NCBI RefSeq assembly: GCF_039982735.1
Contig: NZ_JBDWXV010000003.1
Span: 124,001-188,000 of the forward strand
DNA: 64,000 nt
Source of the DNA: Saccharospirillum sp039982735
GTDB taxonomy: Bacteria; Pseudomonadota; Gammaproteobacteria; Pseudomonadales; Natronospirillaceae
Reading direction: 5' to 3'
The position numbers and the translations under genes are program-made. Shown here piece after piece: positions 46,063 through 54,703 of the stretch. Positions within the stretch are counted from its first letter, which is position 1. Each line of letters opens with the position of its first letter. The notes under the pieces are model-generated. The model had not been told where the DNA came from. It saw only the letters and a list, made by a program, of their open reading frames with translations, and did not search any database.

Positions 46063-46171
46063 GCCGGCTACCGGGTATACCTATCCGGGGTCGGCGTAAA
46101 TCCATCCATGGAGCCTAGACCGCAGCATCCTTGCTGCGGACTTCCCCGGATAGGTACACCCGGTACCCGAC
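46063..46171 (+). repeat. Dispersed palindromic repeat, copy 4
   Basis: Arms 46063-46090 and 46144-46171 (25 of 28 paired; arm variant GTATACCTATCCGGGG). Core CCATCCATGG with inner hairpin CCGCAGCA-TCCT-TGCTGCGG. It begins about 20 bases after the nuclease stop codon and could end its transcript. Confidence 0.85.
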
Positions 46172-46333
46172 ACTTAGCTTGGTGCCTCCTCCGAAAAAGA
46201 CCCCACGCTCGTTACTGAGCACCGCTTGGTTGAGTTAATAATCCCTGTTCATCAAATCATCACCATTCTGTCGTTCAACTGTCATTTCCCGGCAATAGTC
46301 TGACACTGTCTGCTATGACCGGAGCCTGCCGTT

Positions 46334-47152
46334 ATGACGAACCGATCCGTACGTGCTGTGTTTATTTCCGATATTCATCTGGCCAATCCCAATAGCCAGG
46401 TAACGCTGCTCGAAGAGTTTCTGCGTACGACCGAAATGGAAACGCTTTATCTGCTGGGCGACATTGTCGACCTGTGGAAACTGAGCACACGCAAAGGCCG
46501 CTGGTCCCGCGAGCACGAAGCCATTTTAAAGTTGATTCTGGCCAAGGCTCATAACGGCACCAAAGTCGTTTATGTGCCGGGCAACCATGATCCTTTCTTT
46601 CGTCATTTCGCCGACACGACGTTGGGTCCGATCAGCGTAGAGCATGAGGCCATTCATACCGCCGCTACCGGTGAACGGTATCTATTACTGCATGGTGACC
46701 GGTTCGATGAGGATATCTATTGCGGGCACTTCTGGTGGCACTTGGGTGAGTGGGCCTATGAATCCATTGTTACGCTCAACCGTCATCTGAACCGGGTTCG
46801 CGCGCTCTTTGGCAGACCTTACTGGTCGTTGCCGGGTGCACTGAAGGTGCGCAGCAAGAAAGCCCGGGCCTACATCGAGAGCTTTGAAACCAAGGTGATT
46901 GATTATGCGCGTAGCCAGGGCGTTCAGGGGGTGATCTGCGGTCACATTCATCAGGGCACACTGCGCATTAGCGAGGGCTTTGTGTATGCCAATGATGGCG
47001 ACTGGATTGAGAGCTGCACGGCACTGCTGGAACATCAGGATGGCAGTCTGGAGTTGCTTCAGGTGCCGCACGCGGCCACCCAGCCCGGCATGCGATTGCA
47101 CCCGGCCATGTCACCCAAGCAGGCGACTGCATTACACAGCCAGGCTCATTGA
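46334..47152 (+). CDS. UDP-2,3-diacylglucosamine diphosphatase-like metallophosphatase
   Basis: A 272-residue calcineurin-like phosphatase of the LpxH-related COG2908 group. The two-metal site is complete: SDIHL, LGDIVDLW, PGNHDPFFR, LLHGDRFD and CGHIHQG. LpxH cleaves UDP-2,3-diacylglucosamine in lipid A synthesis at the inner membrane. This protein is longer than classical LpxH (about 240) and may be a paralogue with another substrate. It stands alone. Confidence 0.85.
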   Translation: MTNRSVRAVFISDIHLANPNSQVTLLEEFLRTTEMETLYLLGDIVDLWKLSTRKGRWSREHEAILKLILAKAHNGTKVVYVPGNHDPFFRHFADTTLGPISVEHEAIHTAATGERYLLLHGDRFDEDIYCGHFWWHLGEWAYESIVTLNRHLNRVRALFGRPYWSLPGALKVRSKKARAYIESFETKVIDYARSQGVQGVICGHIHQGTLRISEGFVYANDGDWIESCTALLEHQDGSLELLQVPHAATQPGMRLHPAMSPKQATALHSQAH

Positions 47153-47401
47153 AACCTTTACTTACGTTTCTCTACGAAATAATTACGCTTGCAGTGTCAA
47201 TTGAATCACAAACGGCGCGGTACCGCATTGTACTGTCTGCCATTAAGGGCCAAAGTATAGGGGTACTCCATTCGCCGATGTAAAGGAGCCATTGAAACCC
47301 GGTGCACAGCAGGCAACTTCACCGCTGCAGACCGGGTTCTTCAACCAAGGCCAACCAGCAGTCTTCGGATTCACGGCCGGAACGGATTCCCGGGAGGTTC
47401 T

Positions 47402-48268
47402 ATGCTGGCACTGCTCGTAATACTCAGTCTGTTTCTCATGGTTTTTGGCGTTTGCTACTGGTCTTTAAACCACTATCCGCGTTCGCGCCCCTTTCGCTAC
47501 AGCCCGGGGTCGGAAATGCCTCTGCCCGATCCAAAGCGCACGCAACTGATGGCCGTTCTGGCACAGCGTTACGAACTGGAAACCATCATCAAACATGCCC
47601 GCCTCGACAGCGAACGGCTCGATGCCTTGCAGCGCTGGACACTCAATCGCTGGGAACCCCAAAACGGCAGTCGGTCGGGCTCACACAACCCACTCGATAT
47701 TCTTGCCCGGGTCAGCCAGGGGGAACAGTTTGGTCGCAGCGACTTCGTCACCGTGCTTGGCCACGCCCTTCAGGCAGTCGGTATTCCTGCTCGCCTGGTT
47801 GAGCTGCACACACGCGACAGCCACTGGCGGCCGCTTGGGGGCTGTTACACTGGGCTTGAGGTTTTTTTAAGTGAGGAAAACACCTGGGTCTGGGTCGACG
47901 CCCAGTACGATGCCATTATTCTGAACAAAGGTCGTTACTGCAGTGCCCTCGATATTAAAGATGCCTTGCTGTCCCGCACCCATGAACTCGAACTGATTTC
48001 CGCGCTCGAGGGCACTGACATTGATAGCTATCTTGCTTTCCTGGCGCCTTTTCTGGACATCATTATTGCCCAGCCGCTGGGCCAAAGCCGGCGTTTTGCG
48101 CTTGTTCCACCTCAGTTGCGCTTCCCGCGGCGCCACCACCTGTTCGGTCGAACCCTGTACGATCAGGTTTGCCACTCGCGGGATACCTTTTACGCCGTTC
48201 GGGAGCTGAACCAGTTAATCCCGACTCGTCCCAAAAGCACCTTCCGGCCAAGAACCGCCAACGCCTGA
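47402..48268 (+). CDS. Transglutaminase-like fold protein, catalytic residues apparently lost
   Basis: A 288-residue protein with an N-terminal membrane anchor (residues 1-22) and a region like the transglutaminase/papain core: FGRSDFVTVLGHALQAVGIPARLVEL, split as FGRSDFV and GIPARLVEL, then GGCYTGLEVF and WVWVDAQYD. In active members the first block holds the cysteine (G-x-C) and the second the histidine (HxWxE). Here they read Ser and Tyr, while the Asp is kept. It may be a non-catalytic cell-envelope protein. It is convergent with cysE. Confidence 0.65.
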   Translation: MLALLVILSLFLMVFGVCYWSLNHYPRSRPFRYSPGSEMPLPDPKRTQLMAVLAQRYELETIIKHARLDSERLDALQRWTLNRWEPQNGSRSGSHNPLDILARVSQGEQFGRSDFVTVLGHALQAVGIPARLVELHTRDSHWRPLGGCYTGLEVFLSEENTWVWVDAQYDAIILNKGRYCSALDIKDALLSRTHELELISALEGTDIDSYLAFLAPFLDIIIAQPLGQSRRFALVPPQLRFPRRHHLFGRTLYDQVCHSRDTFYAVRELNQLIPTRPKSTFRPRTANA

Positions 48269-48286
48269 CGACTAAACGACCGGCCG

Positions 48287-49075
48287 TTAGCCGCCAGCGT
48301 TGGCTGACCGGTCGGAGTCTTCGATGGGGGCGAAATCTTCCTCACTCAGTTCGGGCGATTCCGTGCTGGTGTAGGTGGAGTCGATTCGCTTAAGTGCCTT
48401 GCACATCACATCGATGCGCTGATCCTGAGCGTGAATGTGTTCAAGCAGGGCCATAATGGCATGGGCGGTCGGGTCTGGCATTTGTGACACCCCGTAGGCA
48501 TCGAAACCGACTTTATCGGCCATGGCCTTCTGTTTGTCACTGAACGGCAGCACTTTTTCACCCTGCTGTTTAACGATGCGCCCGGGAATACCGACCACGG
48601 TAGCGTTCTCTGGCACAGCCTTGGTAACAACCGCATTGGACCCTACCCGCGCATTCTTGCCGACGGTAAAGGGGCCCAGCACCTTAGCGCCGGCACCAAC
48701 AATCACGCCGTCTTCCAGCGTTGGGTGGCGCTTGCCTTTTTCCCAGCTGGTGCCGCCCAGAGTAACGCCCTGGTAAATGGTGACGTCATCGCCAATTTCA
48801 GCGGTCTCCCCGATCACCACGCCCATGCCATGGTCTATGAAGAACCGTCGGCCAAGCTTGGCGCCCGGGTGAATCTCGATACCGGTGAACCAGCGAGCCA
48901 GTTGAGAGACCCAGCGAGCCAGTGTTTTCAGATTCCATTGCCACAGCTTGTGACTGAAGCGATGGATCAGAATGGCATGCAAACCCGGATAGTTCAGGAG
49001 CACCTCAAACCAGCTTCGCGCCGCAGGGTCGCGGTCAAAGACGCTCTGGATGTCTTCTTTCAGATTGCGGAACAT
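48287..49075 (-). CDS. cysE: Serine O-acetyltransferase
   Basis: A 262-residue enzyme making O-acetylserine for cysteine synthesis. It has the short N-terminal helical part (MFRNLKEDIQSVFDRDPAA) and left-handed beta-helix hexapeptide repeats, with FIDHGMGVVIGETAEIGDD and the C-terminal loop TVVGIPGRIVK. This is the shorter type found near iscR. The C-terminal tail beyond residue 185 is long and Ser/Glu-rich. It lies one base after trmJ on the minus strand; iscR itself is not in the window. Confidence 0.95.
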   Translation of the reverse strand: MFRNLKEDIQSVFDRDPAARSWFEVLLNYPGLHAILIHRFSHKLWQWNLKTLARWVSQLARWFTGIEIHPGAKLGRRFFIDHGMGVVIGETAEIGDDVTIYQGVTLGGTSWEKGKRHPTLEDGVIVGAGAKVLGPFTVGKNARVGSNAVVTKAVPENATVVGIPGRIVKQQGEKVLPFSDKQKAMADKVGFDAYGVSQMPDPTAHAIMALLEHIHAQDQRIDVMCKALKRIDSTYTSTESPELSEEDFAPIEDSDRSANAGG

Positions 49076-49076
49076 A

Positions 49077-49853
49077 TCAGGGTTTCCTTATCGACTTGTC
49101 TACCTGCGTCAGCATGCCACGTAAAATGTTGGCTTCAACTTCATCGGGCTGCGCGCGCAGAATCAGGCGGCGTAATTTACTGATCAGAGTTCGGGGGTTA
49201 GTGGGGTCGAGAAAGTCGATCTCAACCAGGGTCTTCTCCCAGTGCTCGAACAACCCTTCAAGCTGCTCGGCCCGCGCTGGTGGCTGGTCCCATTCGACGC
49301 CCCAGTCGGTTCGGGTCTGGGGCACAGCCAGTTCCTGACGCATGCGCAATTCATAGCAGAGTACCTGAACTGCCTGAGCCACATTAAGCGAACTGTAGTC
49401 CGGATTTGACGGAATGTTCACATGATAGTGGCATTTGGCCAGCTCATCATTGGTCAGGCCACTGCGTTCACGCCCAAACAGCAAGGCCACTGTTGACCCG
49501 GCCGGGTGGGCGGCCACTTTATCGGCCATTTCACGCGGATTGAGCAGCGGCCAGGGCAAGGAGCGCAAACGAGCTGAAGCGCCCACCACCAACGTGCAAT
49601 CGGCTATGGCGGTGTCGATATCCTCGACGACCTCAGCCCGGTCGAGCACATCGTGGGCACCGGAAGACAAGGCAAAGGCTTCACCGGACGGATAATCCTT
49701 GGGAGACACCAGCACCAGCCGGGTCAGGCCCATGGTTTTCATGGCCCGGGCGGCGGCACCAATATTGCCGGGGTGGCTGGTGTGCACCAACACCACTTTA
49801 ATATCATCCAGCCGGATACCCGTTTCGCCAGCGGCGTCCTGTGACTGCGACAT
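49077..49853 (-). CDS. trmJ: tRNA (cytidine/uridine-2'-O)-methyltransferase at position 32
   Basis: A 258-residue SPOUT-fold enzyme that 2'-O-methylates position 32 of tRNAs using SAM. It contains VVLVHTSHPGNIGAAARAMKTMG, split as LVHTSHPGNIGAAARAMK, then ALLFGRERSGLTNDEL and NIPSNPDYSSLNVAQAVQ, the knot signatures. Gene order trmJ-cysE on one strand and a suhB-like gene divergently is the usual gammaproteobacterial arrangement. Confidence 0.95.
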   Translation of the reverse strand: MSQSQDAAGETGIRLDDIKVVLVHTSHPGNIGAAARAMKTMGLTRLVLVSPKDYPSGEAFALSSGAHDVLDRAEVVEDIDTAIADCTLVVGASARLRSLPWPLLNPREMADKVAAHPAGSTVALLFGRERSGLTNDELAKCHYHVNIPSNPDYSSLNVAQAVQVLCYELRMRQELAVPQTRTDWGVEWDQPPARAEQLEGLFEHWEKTLVEIDFLDPTNPRTLISKLRRLILRAQPDEVEANILRGMLTQVDKSIRKP

Positions 49854-50384
49854 GCTTTATTTCACCTCTTATCGTTCAAAAACTGCACACCACGTCTTAA
49901 AGAGTGCATCAAAGGTGTGTATTATACGCGCCCTTGTGCACTGTAACAGACTAAATGCCCTCACCAGCGAGTCGTCAGGCGGCCAGATGCAAGGCGCATT
50001 GGCGCAGGAATAGTGAGCCTATTTCAAGCCGATGCAACGCAGTCAGATGGCTGCCTGACGACTCGCCCGAAGGGAGCTTCCCAAAAGGCCCACCCCGGCG
50101 TTGTCGCTCTTGGAAAGGGAACCACCCTTCCCGGCAAGCGGCGCCTTGTGGTGAACCTTTTGGGAAGCTCTGGTGTGAGCATTTAGTCTGTTACAGCGCA
50201 CTAATTCGGGAAAGCGCCCGAACCGCTGTTTAACAAACCCGTTTTTGCGGATAAAACCGACGTACCTGACCAGGCTCGTCCGGTCCGTTCTGTCTGGCTG
50301 TGCTGTCACACACCCGATGGAAAGGCTGGCGCCCATGCCTGTACCGGTACGGTTTAACCCTTTTGATGTGAGTGTGAACCGACC
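49854..50384. other. trmJ-suhB divergent spacer
   Basis: This 531-base region is about twice the usual size for this gene pair. Half of it is the three-stem repeat at 49937-50200. Outside it, TATTATACG at 49919-49927 may be part of a promoter, and 50200-50384 must hold the suhB-like gene promoter, which I cannot place exactly. Confidence 0.5.
49937..50200. repeat. 264-base three-stem inverted-repeat element (MITE-like)
   Basis: Outer arms 49937-49965 and 50172-50200 share CTGTAACAGACTAAATGC exactly. Inside lie two long hairpins: GCGAGTCGTCAGGC arms at 49967-49985 and 50048-50066, and GAGCTTCCCAAAAGG arms at 50074-50094 and 50150-50170, the latter enclosing GGAAGGG/CCCTTCC-like pairing. The single strand would fold into a three-way junction. 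There is no open frame. It looks like a non-autonomous mobile element or a structured RNA. Confidence 0.75.
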
Positions 50385-51134
50385 ATGCAACCGATTCTGA
50401 CCATTGCCCTGCGCGCCGCGCGCAACGCAGCCGACAAATTGACCTACACCTTGTCGAACATCGATTCACTGACCGCCGAAGGCGCCACCCGCAAAGACGT
50501 GTTTGACCAGGCCATAGAAGACGCCGCCTGGCGTGCCCGCAAAGCCATCCGAAAAGGCCACCCGCGCCACCATATCGACAGCCTGCACATCGGCATGGAC
50601 GAAAGCCGCGACTACGACGGTCAGTCGTGCTGGAAAATCAACGTGCTGGCCGGTGAATCCAACTACCGCTCCGGTTACCCGGGCTTTCTGATTGTCGTCA
50701 CTTTCTTTGTTAAAGACCGCATCGAAGCGGCCGCCCTGCTCGACCCGATCACCGGTGACGAGTGGACCAGCATGCGTGGCCGCGGTGTGCAGCTGAACGA
50801 ACGCCGTGTTCGGGTAGACGCCTCCACACTGGACCTGGCCCTGGCCGCGATCGACAGCAGCGACCCGGCCGAAATCGGCCGCTGGTCAGAGCGCGTCGCC
50901 GGCATTCGCGTCAGCGGTTGTGGCTTGATGAACATCGCCCAGTTGGTGGCAGGCAGAGTGCAACTGGCCTTTGCCGACGATCTGAACGACGTCGATTTCC
51001 CGGCGGCCAGCCTGCTGCTGCAAGAAGCCGGGGCACTCAGTGGTGATCGCAACGGTGGCCCGGTAAGCGCCCGCAAAGGTGAGCTGCTGGCTGCGTCACC
51101 GCGCCTGTTCAAGCAACTGTTCAGCCGCGGCTAA
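50385..51134 (+). CDS. suhB: SuhB-like inositol monophosphatase family protein, catalytically degenerate
   Basis: A 249-residue member of the SuhB/inositol monophosphatase family, identified by its start (MQPILTIALRAARNAADKL), by RGRGVQLNERRVRV and DFPAASLLLQEAGA, and by position beside trmJ. The catalytic motif WVIDPLDGTTNF of active enzymes reads WKINVLAGESNY here: both metal-binding aspartates are gone, and the GEE motif is also changed (GMDES). It is about 20 residues shorter than usual. E. coli SuhB works with Nus factors in rRNA antitermination without needing its enzyme activity, so this gene may keep only that role (inference). Confidence 0.85.
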   Translation: MQPILTIALRAARNAADKLTYTLSNIDSLTAEGATRKDVFDQAIEDAAWRARKAIRKGHPRHHIDSLHIGMDESRDYDGQSCWKINVLAGESNYRSGYPGFLIVVTFFVKDRIEAAALLDPITGDEWTSMRGRGVQLNERRVRVDASTLDLALAAIDSSDPAEIGRWSERVAGIRVSGCGLMNIAQLVAGRVQLAFADDLNDVDFPAASLLLQEAGALSGDRNGGPVSARKGELLAASPRLFKQLFSRG

Positions 51135-51151
51135 GTACCCTTTACCCTGTT

Positions 51152-51182
51152 GCCTCCAGCAGCCTGCTGTTGGAGGCGTCAT
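51152..51182 (+). terminator. Terminator after the suhB-like gene
   Basis: GCCTCCAGCAG-CCTG-CTGTTGGAGGC is a strong hairpin followed by GTCATTTT. Confidence 0.6.
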
Positions 51183-51327
51183 TTTGTGACTTCCTTTCCG
51201 GTTCCAGACACCAGATCTGCCGTTTTATCCGCTACGCCTTGGGGCAGGGCCAATCACGGGGTATAGTGCGCGTTTTCCGCACTGTGTTTTCTGCAACTAC
51301 GATTTCTGCAACTACAGGGACAGCCGT

Positions 51328-52398
51328 TTGACCCAAGCGCTCAATTTCTTCGCTGGCGAGCACGCCTACCGGACCATTCACAACGAAGGGCTGTCACCCC
51401 AGTCGATCCGCGTCATTATGGGCGCATCGGGCGGGCCCAAGTGGTTTGTACTGAGCCACCTCGATCGCTACCTGGCCAGCGAATGGTTGCCCGCCATCGA
51501 TCACCCCCTGAATCTGATCGGCAGCTCCATCGGCGCCTGGCGCATGACGGCCTATGCCAACAAAGACCCGTTGGCAGCGCTAAACCGGCTCGAACACGGC
51601 TACCTGAACCAGCGTTATTCAGACAACGCCGATGCCGACGAAATTACCGGCAAGGTCAACGAGTTCATCGACGAAACCATGGGCGATGCCCCCTTTGATG
51701 ACTTGCACCCAAACCGCCTCTTGCATCTGGTCACCGCCCGTTGCCGGGGTGTCACGGCGGCGCACTCCACGCGTAAACAGGCCTGGGTATTCACCGGCGT
51801 CGCTGCCAGCAACATGATCTCCCGGGCCACGCTGCCGCGCTACTTCGACCGGGTGGTGTTTCGCAGCCCCGGCGGCCAAATCCCCCTAACCGACTGGGAC
51901 CAGTTCACCACCTACCAGGTGCCGCTGACACCCGACAACCTGCGCCAGGCGCTGCAAGCCAGCGGCGCGATTCCGGTAGTCATACACGGCGTCACCAACC
52001 CGGCCGGCGCCCCGCCGGGGGTTTACCGTGACGGCGGTATGGTCGATTACCATTTCGACCTGCCAATCAAACCGGATAACGGCCTGGTGCTCTACCCGCA
52101 TTTCTCCCCGGTGCTGAAACCTGGCTGGTTCGACAAACCCTTGCCCTGGCGCAAAGTCACCGCGAGCCATTACAGCCACACCCTGGTCGTCTGCCCAAGC
52201 CAGGCGTTCATCGACAAGCTGCCTTACGGCAAAATCCCGGACCGCAAAGACTTCGAAACCCTCGATGACGAAACCCGCCTGCGCTACTGGAATACCGTGG
52301 TCGACATGAACCGGGCGTTAGCCGACGAATTTCACAACCTGGTCAGCACTGGCAAACTGGCAGAACGGCTCCAGCCTATTAACGCCATAGCGCGCTGA
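51328..52398 (+). CDS. Patatin-like phospholipase-fold protein
   Basis: A 356-residue protein with a patatin-type layout: glycine-rich oxyanion loop GASGGPKW (about residue 32), nucleophile elbow GSSIGAWR (Ser about 66) and a catalytic-type aspartate in YRDGGMVDYHFD. Patatins are Ser-Asp lipid acyl hydrolases; this protein would be a cytosolic or peripheral esterase, but its overall sequence is far from well-known members. The start is a TTG at 51328 with AGGGA upstream; the first in-frame ATG is inside the GASGG motif, so TTG is well supported. A repeat of TTTCTGCAACTAC lies just before it. Confidence 0.65.
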   Translation: MTQALNFFAGEHAYRTIHNEGLSPQSIRVIMGASGGPKWFVLSHLDRYLASEWLPAIDHPLNLIGSSIGAWRMTAYANKDPLAALNRLEHGYLNQRYSDNADADEITGKVNEFIDETMGDAPFDDLHPNRLLHLVTARCRGVTAAHSTRKQAWVFTGVAASNMISRATLPRYFDRVVFRSPGGQIPLTDWDQFTTYQVPLTPDNLRQALQASGAIPVVIHGVTNPAGAPPGVYRDGGMVDYHFDLPIKPDNGLVLYPHFSPVLKPGWFDKPLPWRKVTASHYSHTLVVCPSQAFIDKLPYGKIPDRKDFETLDDETRLRYWNTVVDMNRALADEFHNLVSTGKLAERLQPINAIAR

Positions 52399-52506
52399 TT
52401 GGTTACCTTAACCCAATATTAACAACCACACTTTCCAGCCCGTTCAGTTCAGATCGGGTTCAGCCTGCCTTGCGATACTGGCTCCATTGAACAAGGAGCC
52501 TTACTC

Positions 52507-53424
52507 ATGACTCAGAACAGTCTGCATCAACGGTTCGAACCGACTACCGAGCCAACACAGCATTCACTCGCTCAGCGCCGCCGCCTGGCCACCATGGCCA
52601 CCTTTTCCTTAATGACAGGCCTGCTGCTGACGGGTTGCCACGTAAGCGTCACCGATGTAAATGAGCATGAGGCCGGTTACGACACGGAAGTCACTCCAAC
52701 ACTGGCGCGCTACGACACCGAATTTCTGGTTCGCAGCGCGCTGGTACCCTATTCACTGAGCGCCACCAGCATCGAGATGATCTCGGACCCCGAGGCGTTT
52801 CTAACCCCCTCGGCCCGTATGGCCAGCCGCAGTCATATTCCGGTTGAAACCACGTCAACCTATCTGTTTGACAGCGGAGCCTGCGACTTTGGCGGCTACA
52901 CCAGCATCGACGCCTATGGTGAGACCGAAACCTACTCCGACAGCATGACGTTCATCACCATGGACGTAACCGCTGAAGCCGTGGACTGTGACACCCGTAA
53001 CTGGCAGGGTTATGTCACCCTGAACAGTCGGCTCGATTTTGATGTAATGGGCTGGTACGACGACTATGAAGACCGCATAGAATCCCTCGAAGGCAGCATG
53101 ACCGGCCGGCTGCGCATGCGCGCCGAACGCAGCGACCTGAACTACACCAACATCAGCACGGAAATCATCGAACTGAACTCGACCGACTTCCGAATCGAGG
53201 CCAGAGCCAGTGTCTGGCTCGACGATGGCTGGCGCACCAACTCGGCCAGCCTTACGACCACTCGCGGCGTGCACTGGTATCAGAACGACACCCGCCCACA
53301 CGCGGGCAAGGTTCGGCTAACGGCTTATCGGGGCTGGGTGGATCTGGAGTTTTCGGACTATGGCGTGACTCGTACCGACAGCAATGGTTATCGGGACAGT
53401 ATTTCCTGGTCGAGTTTGCTCTAA
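52507..53424 (+). CDS. Putative outer-membrane/periplasmic lipoprotein, unknown function
   Basis: A 305-residue protein. A signal sequence with RRR followed by a hydrophobic stretch ends in the lipobox LLTGC (Cys44), so it is probably a lipoprotein; the long charged N-region (about 29 residues) is unusual and could be a twin-arginine signal. The mature part is rich in Asp, Thr, Ser and Tyr and looks like an all-beta fold, with two cysteines (GACDFGG and AVDCDTR). I do not recognise a family. AAGGAGCC supports the chosen ATG. It ends at a terminator. Confidence 0.65.
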   Translation: MTQNSLHQRFEPTTEPTQHSLAQRRRLATMATFSLMTGLLLTGCHVSVTDVNEHEAGYDTEVTPTLARYDTEFLVRSALVPYSLSATSIEMISDPEAFLTPSARMASRSHIPVETTSTYLFDSGACDFGGYTSIDAYGETETYSDSMTFITMDVTAEAVDCDTRNWQGYVTLNSRLDFDVMGWYDDYEDRIESLEGSMTGRLRMRAERSDLNYTNISTEIIELNSTDFRIEARASVWLDDGWRTNSASLTTTRGVHWYQNDTRPHAGKVRLTAYRGWVDLEFSDYGVTRTDSNGYRDSISWSSLL

Positions 53425-53451
53425 AAGTGCTGTTCTGAAAGTGCCAGCCAC

Positions 53452-53483
53452 AAAAAAGCCGACTCATTGTCGGCTTTCTTTCG
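53452..53483 (+). terminator. Terminator after the lipoprotein gene
   Basis: AAAGCCGA-CTCATTG-TCGGCTTT with flanking A- and T-runs is a good rho-independent terminator. Confidence 0.85.
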
Positions 53484-53513
53484 TTTATTTTTTGAACCCG
53501 CCCGGCGCTGAGT

Positions 53514-53693
53514 GGCGGCTGCCGGATTGGTCTATCCGGGGTAGTCCGCAGCATGGACTAAAATGCCGGGAGCGTTTTAGCATGAGCGCAGCGAACCCGA
53601 AGGGTGAATCCCACGGATGGGATTCATATCCTGCGGTCTAGGCTCCATGGATGGATCTACGCCAACCCCGGATAGGCTAATCCGGCAGTCGGC
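53514..53693 (-). repeat. Dispersed palindromic repeat, copy 5, with 80-base insert
   Basis: Arms 53514-53541 and 53666-53693 (24 of 28 paired; arm variant GGTCTATCCGGGG). The inner CCGCAG/CTGCGG hairpin has been opened by an 80-base insert (53551-53630) that is also found in copy 6. Together with the terminator it fills most of the 311-base gap before the Yip1 gene. Confidence 0.85.
53551..53630 (-). repeat. 80-base module inside repeat copy 5
   Basis: Reverse-complement copy of 57724-57803 with four differences. It contains the hairpin pairs GTGAATCCCA/TGGGATTCAC-like and AAAACGCTCC/GGCGTTTT-like. Confidence 0.8.
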
Positions 53694-53735
53694 ACGGGCT
53701 AAAGGCACCCAAGCAGGCGCAACTGAGCAACCACC

Positions 53736-54347
53736 TTACTCCAATACCATGTATTCGGGGCCGAAGCCGGCTGACCAGACGATGACAGTGCCAACTCGCA
53801 GGGTCACCAGCAGTACCAGTGCCACGGTGATGACCGAGGTTGCGTACATAAAAGCACGCTCTTTCGGAATGTTCATCACGATGGGCAGGCCTTCGTAGAT
53901 CAGATAGACCGCATAGGCGGCTGCGATGGCGAACACCACGGCATTAAGCCAGAGCACTGGCCATGCACCGACGATACCGGCCAGGAAAATTGGCGCCGTG
54001 GTATAAACTGCCAGGGCCATTCCATGGTGCGGATCAACCGGCTCATCGGAATAGGTCGTTGTCATCCAGGTAATAAACTCACCGAATGCCCAGACACCGA
54101 CCAGCGCCGCCAGATAACTCAACACACAAAGCACCAGTGCGCTTTGCTGGGTCAACACTGTCAGCGGACCATCGCCCAGGCTCCAGCCGACCTCGGCTAC
54201 GCCAATGTAGAAACACACCGCAGGAATCAGCGCCAGAATCGGGACGTGGGTCAGAAACTCCATCGTCTTGCTGCGTCGCTGTTTACGAATGAGTGACCAC
54301 TCACTACCGGGGTGAGTGAAAATACCAAGGGTGTGATCCAGAATCAT
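53736..54347 (-). CDS. YIP1 family membrane protein
   Basis: A 203-residue inner-membrane protein with about five helices and the Yip1-like pattern THPGSEWSLIRKQ at the N-terminus and TTYSDEPVDPHHGMALAVYTTAP in the middle, split here as TTYSDEPVDPHHGMAL. Bacterial YIP1 proteins have no settled function. The ATG at 54347 has GGAGAG upstream; an earlier ATG at 54359 overlaps that site. It is divergent from the TIGR01244 operon. Confidence 0.8.
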   Translation of the reverse strand: MILDHTLGIFTHPGSEWSLIRKQRRSKTMEFLTHVPILALIPAVCFYIGVAEVGWSLGDGPLTVLTQQSALVLCVLSYLAALVGVWAFGEFITWMTTTYSDEPVDPHHGMALAVYTTAPIFLAGIVGAWPVLWLNAVVFAIAAAYAVYLIYEGLPIVMNIPKERAFMYATSVITVALVLLVTLRVGTVIVWSAGFGPEYMVLE

Positions 54348-54703
54348 AATGCTCTCCAAAGGGTCGTTCCGGCCGGTACGGGTTATTGTTGTTGACGGTC
54401 ACCTGAGCGGTTTCTACCAGGCTGGAACAGGGCCTGCTTGCAACCGTTCAGAGGCTACGTAAAAGTGGCCGGATGCTGACTGATAACATAGAGGAATTGG
54501 CGCAGACTGCAAGCATGCCGGGAGGCCTGACATGGAAAATTAGTGCACCACGACGACCAATCTCTGGAAACTGTGATCCATATCATTATATTATACTTTT
54601 CTAATACAGCCGCTGAACGCTGCAATCCGGCCGACGGTATCGCACCGTGGTTAAGCAGGTGGTAGCATCCAGCATAATTCGACATCAAAGCAGGAGAGGT
54701 TCA
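54348..54703. other. Divergent spacer before the TIGR01244-SulP operon
   Basis: This 356-base spacer holds the AT-rich operator-like palindrome at 54588-54607 and a single TTGCAAC at 54438. I find no well-spaced sigma-54 promoter here. Confidence 0.5.
54588..54607 (+). promoter_or_regulatory. ATATTAT-N6-CTAATAC operator-like palindrome (TIGR01244-SulP operon)
   Basis: Each half differs from the reference ATATTAG-N6-CTAATAT by one base, with the same spacing, 97 bases before the start codon. Confidence 0.5.

Noticed and set aside
49937..50200. tRNA or known ncRNA in the three-stem region
   Set aside because: The stems are much longer than in a tRNA and no anticodon/T-loop pattern is present; no known RNA family recognised.
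54460..54520. Sigma-54 promoter before the TIGR01244 gene (TTGGCGCAGACTGCAAG)
   Set aside because: The GG and GC elements are only 10 bases apart, not 12, so sigma-54 would not fit.
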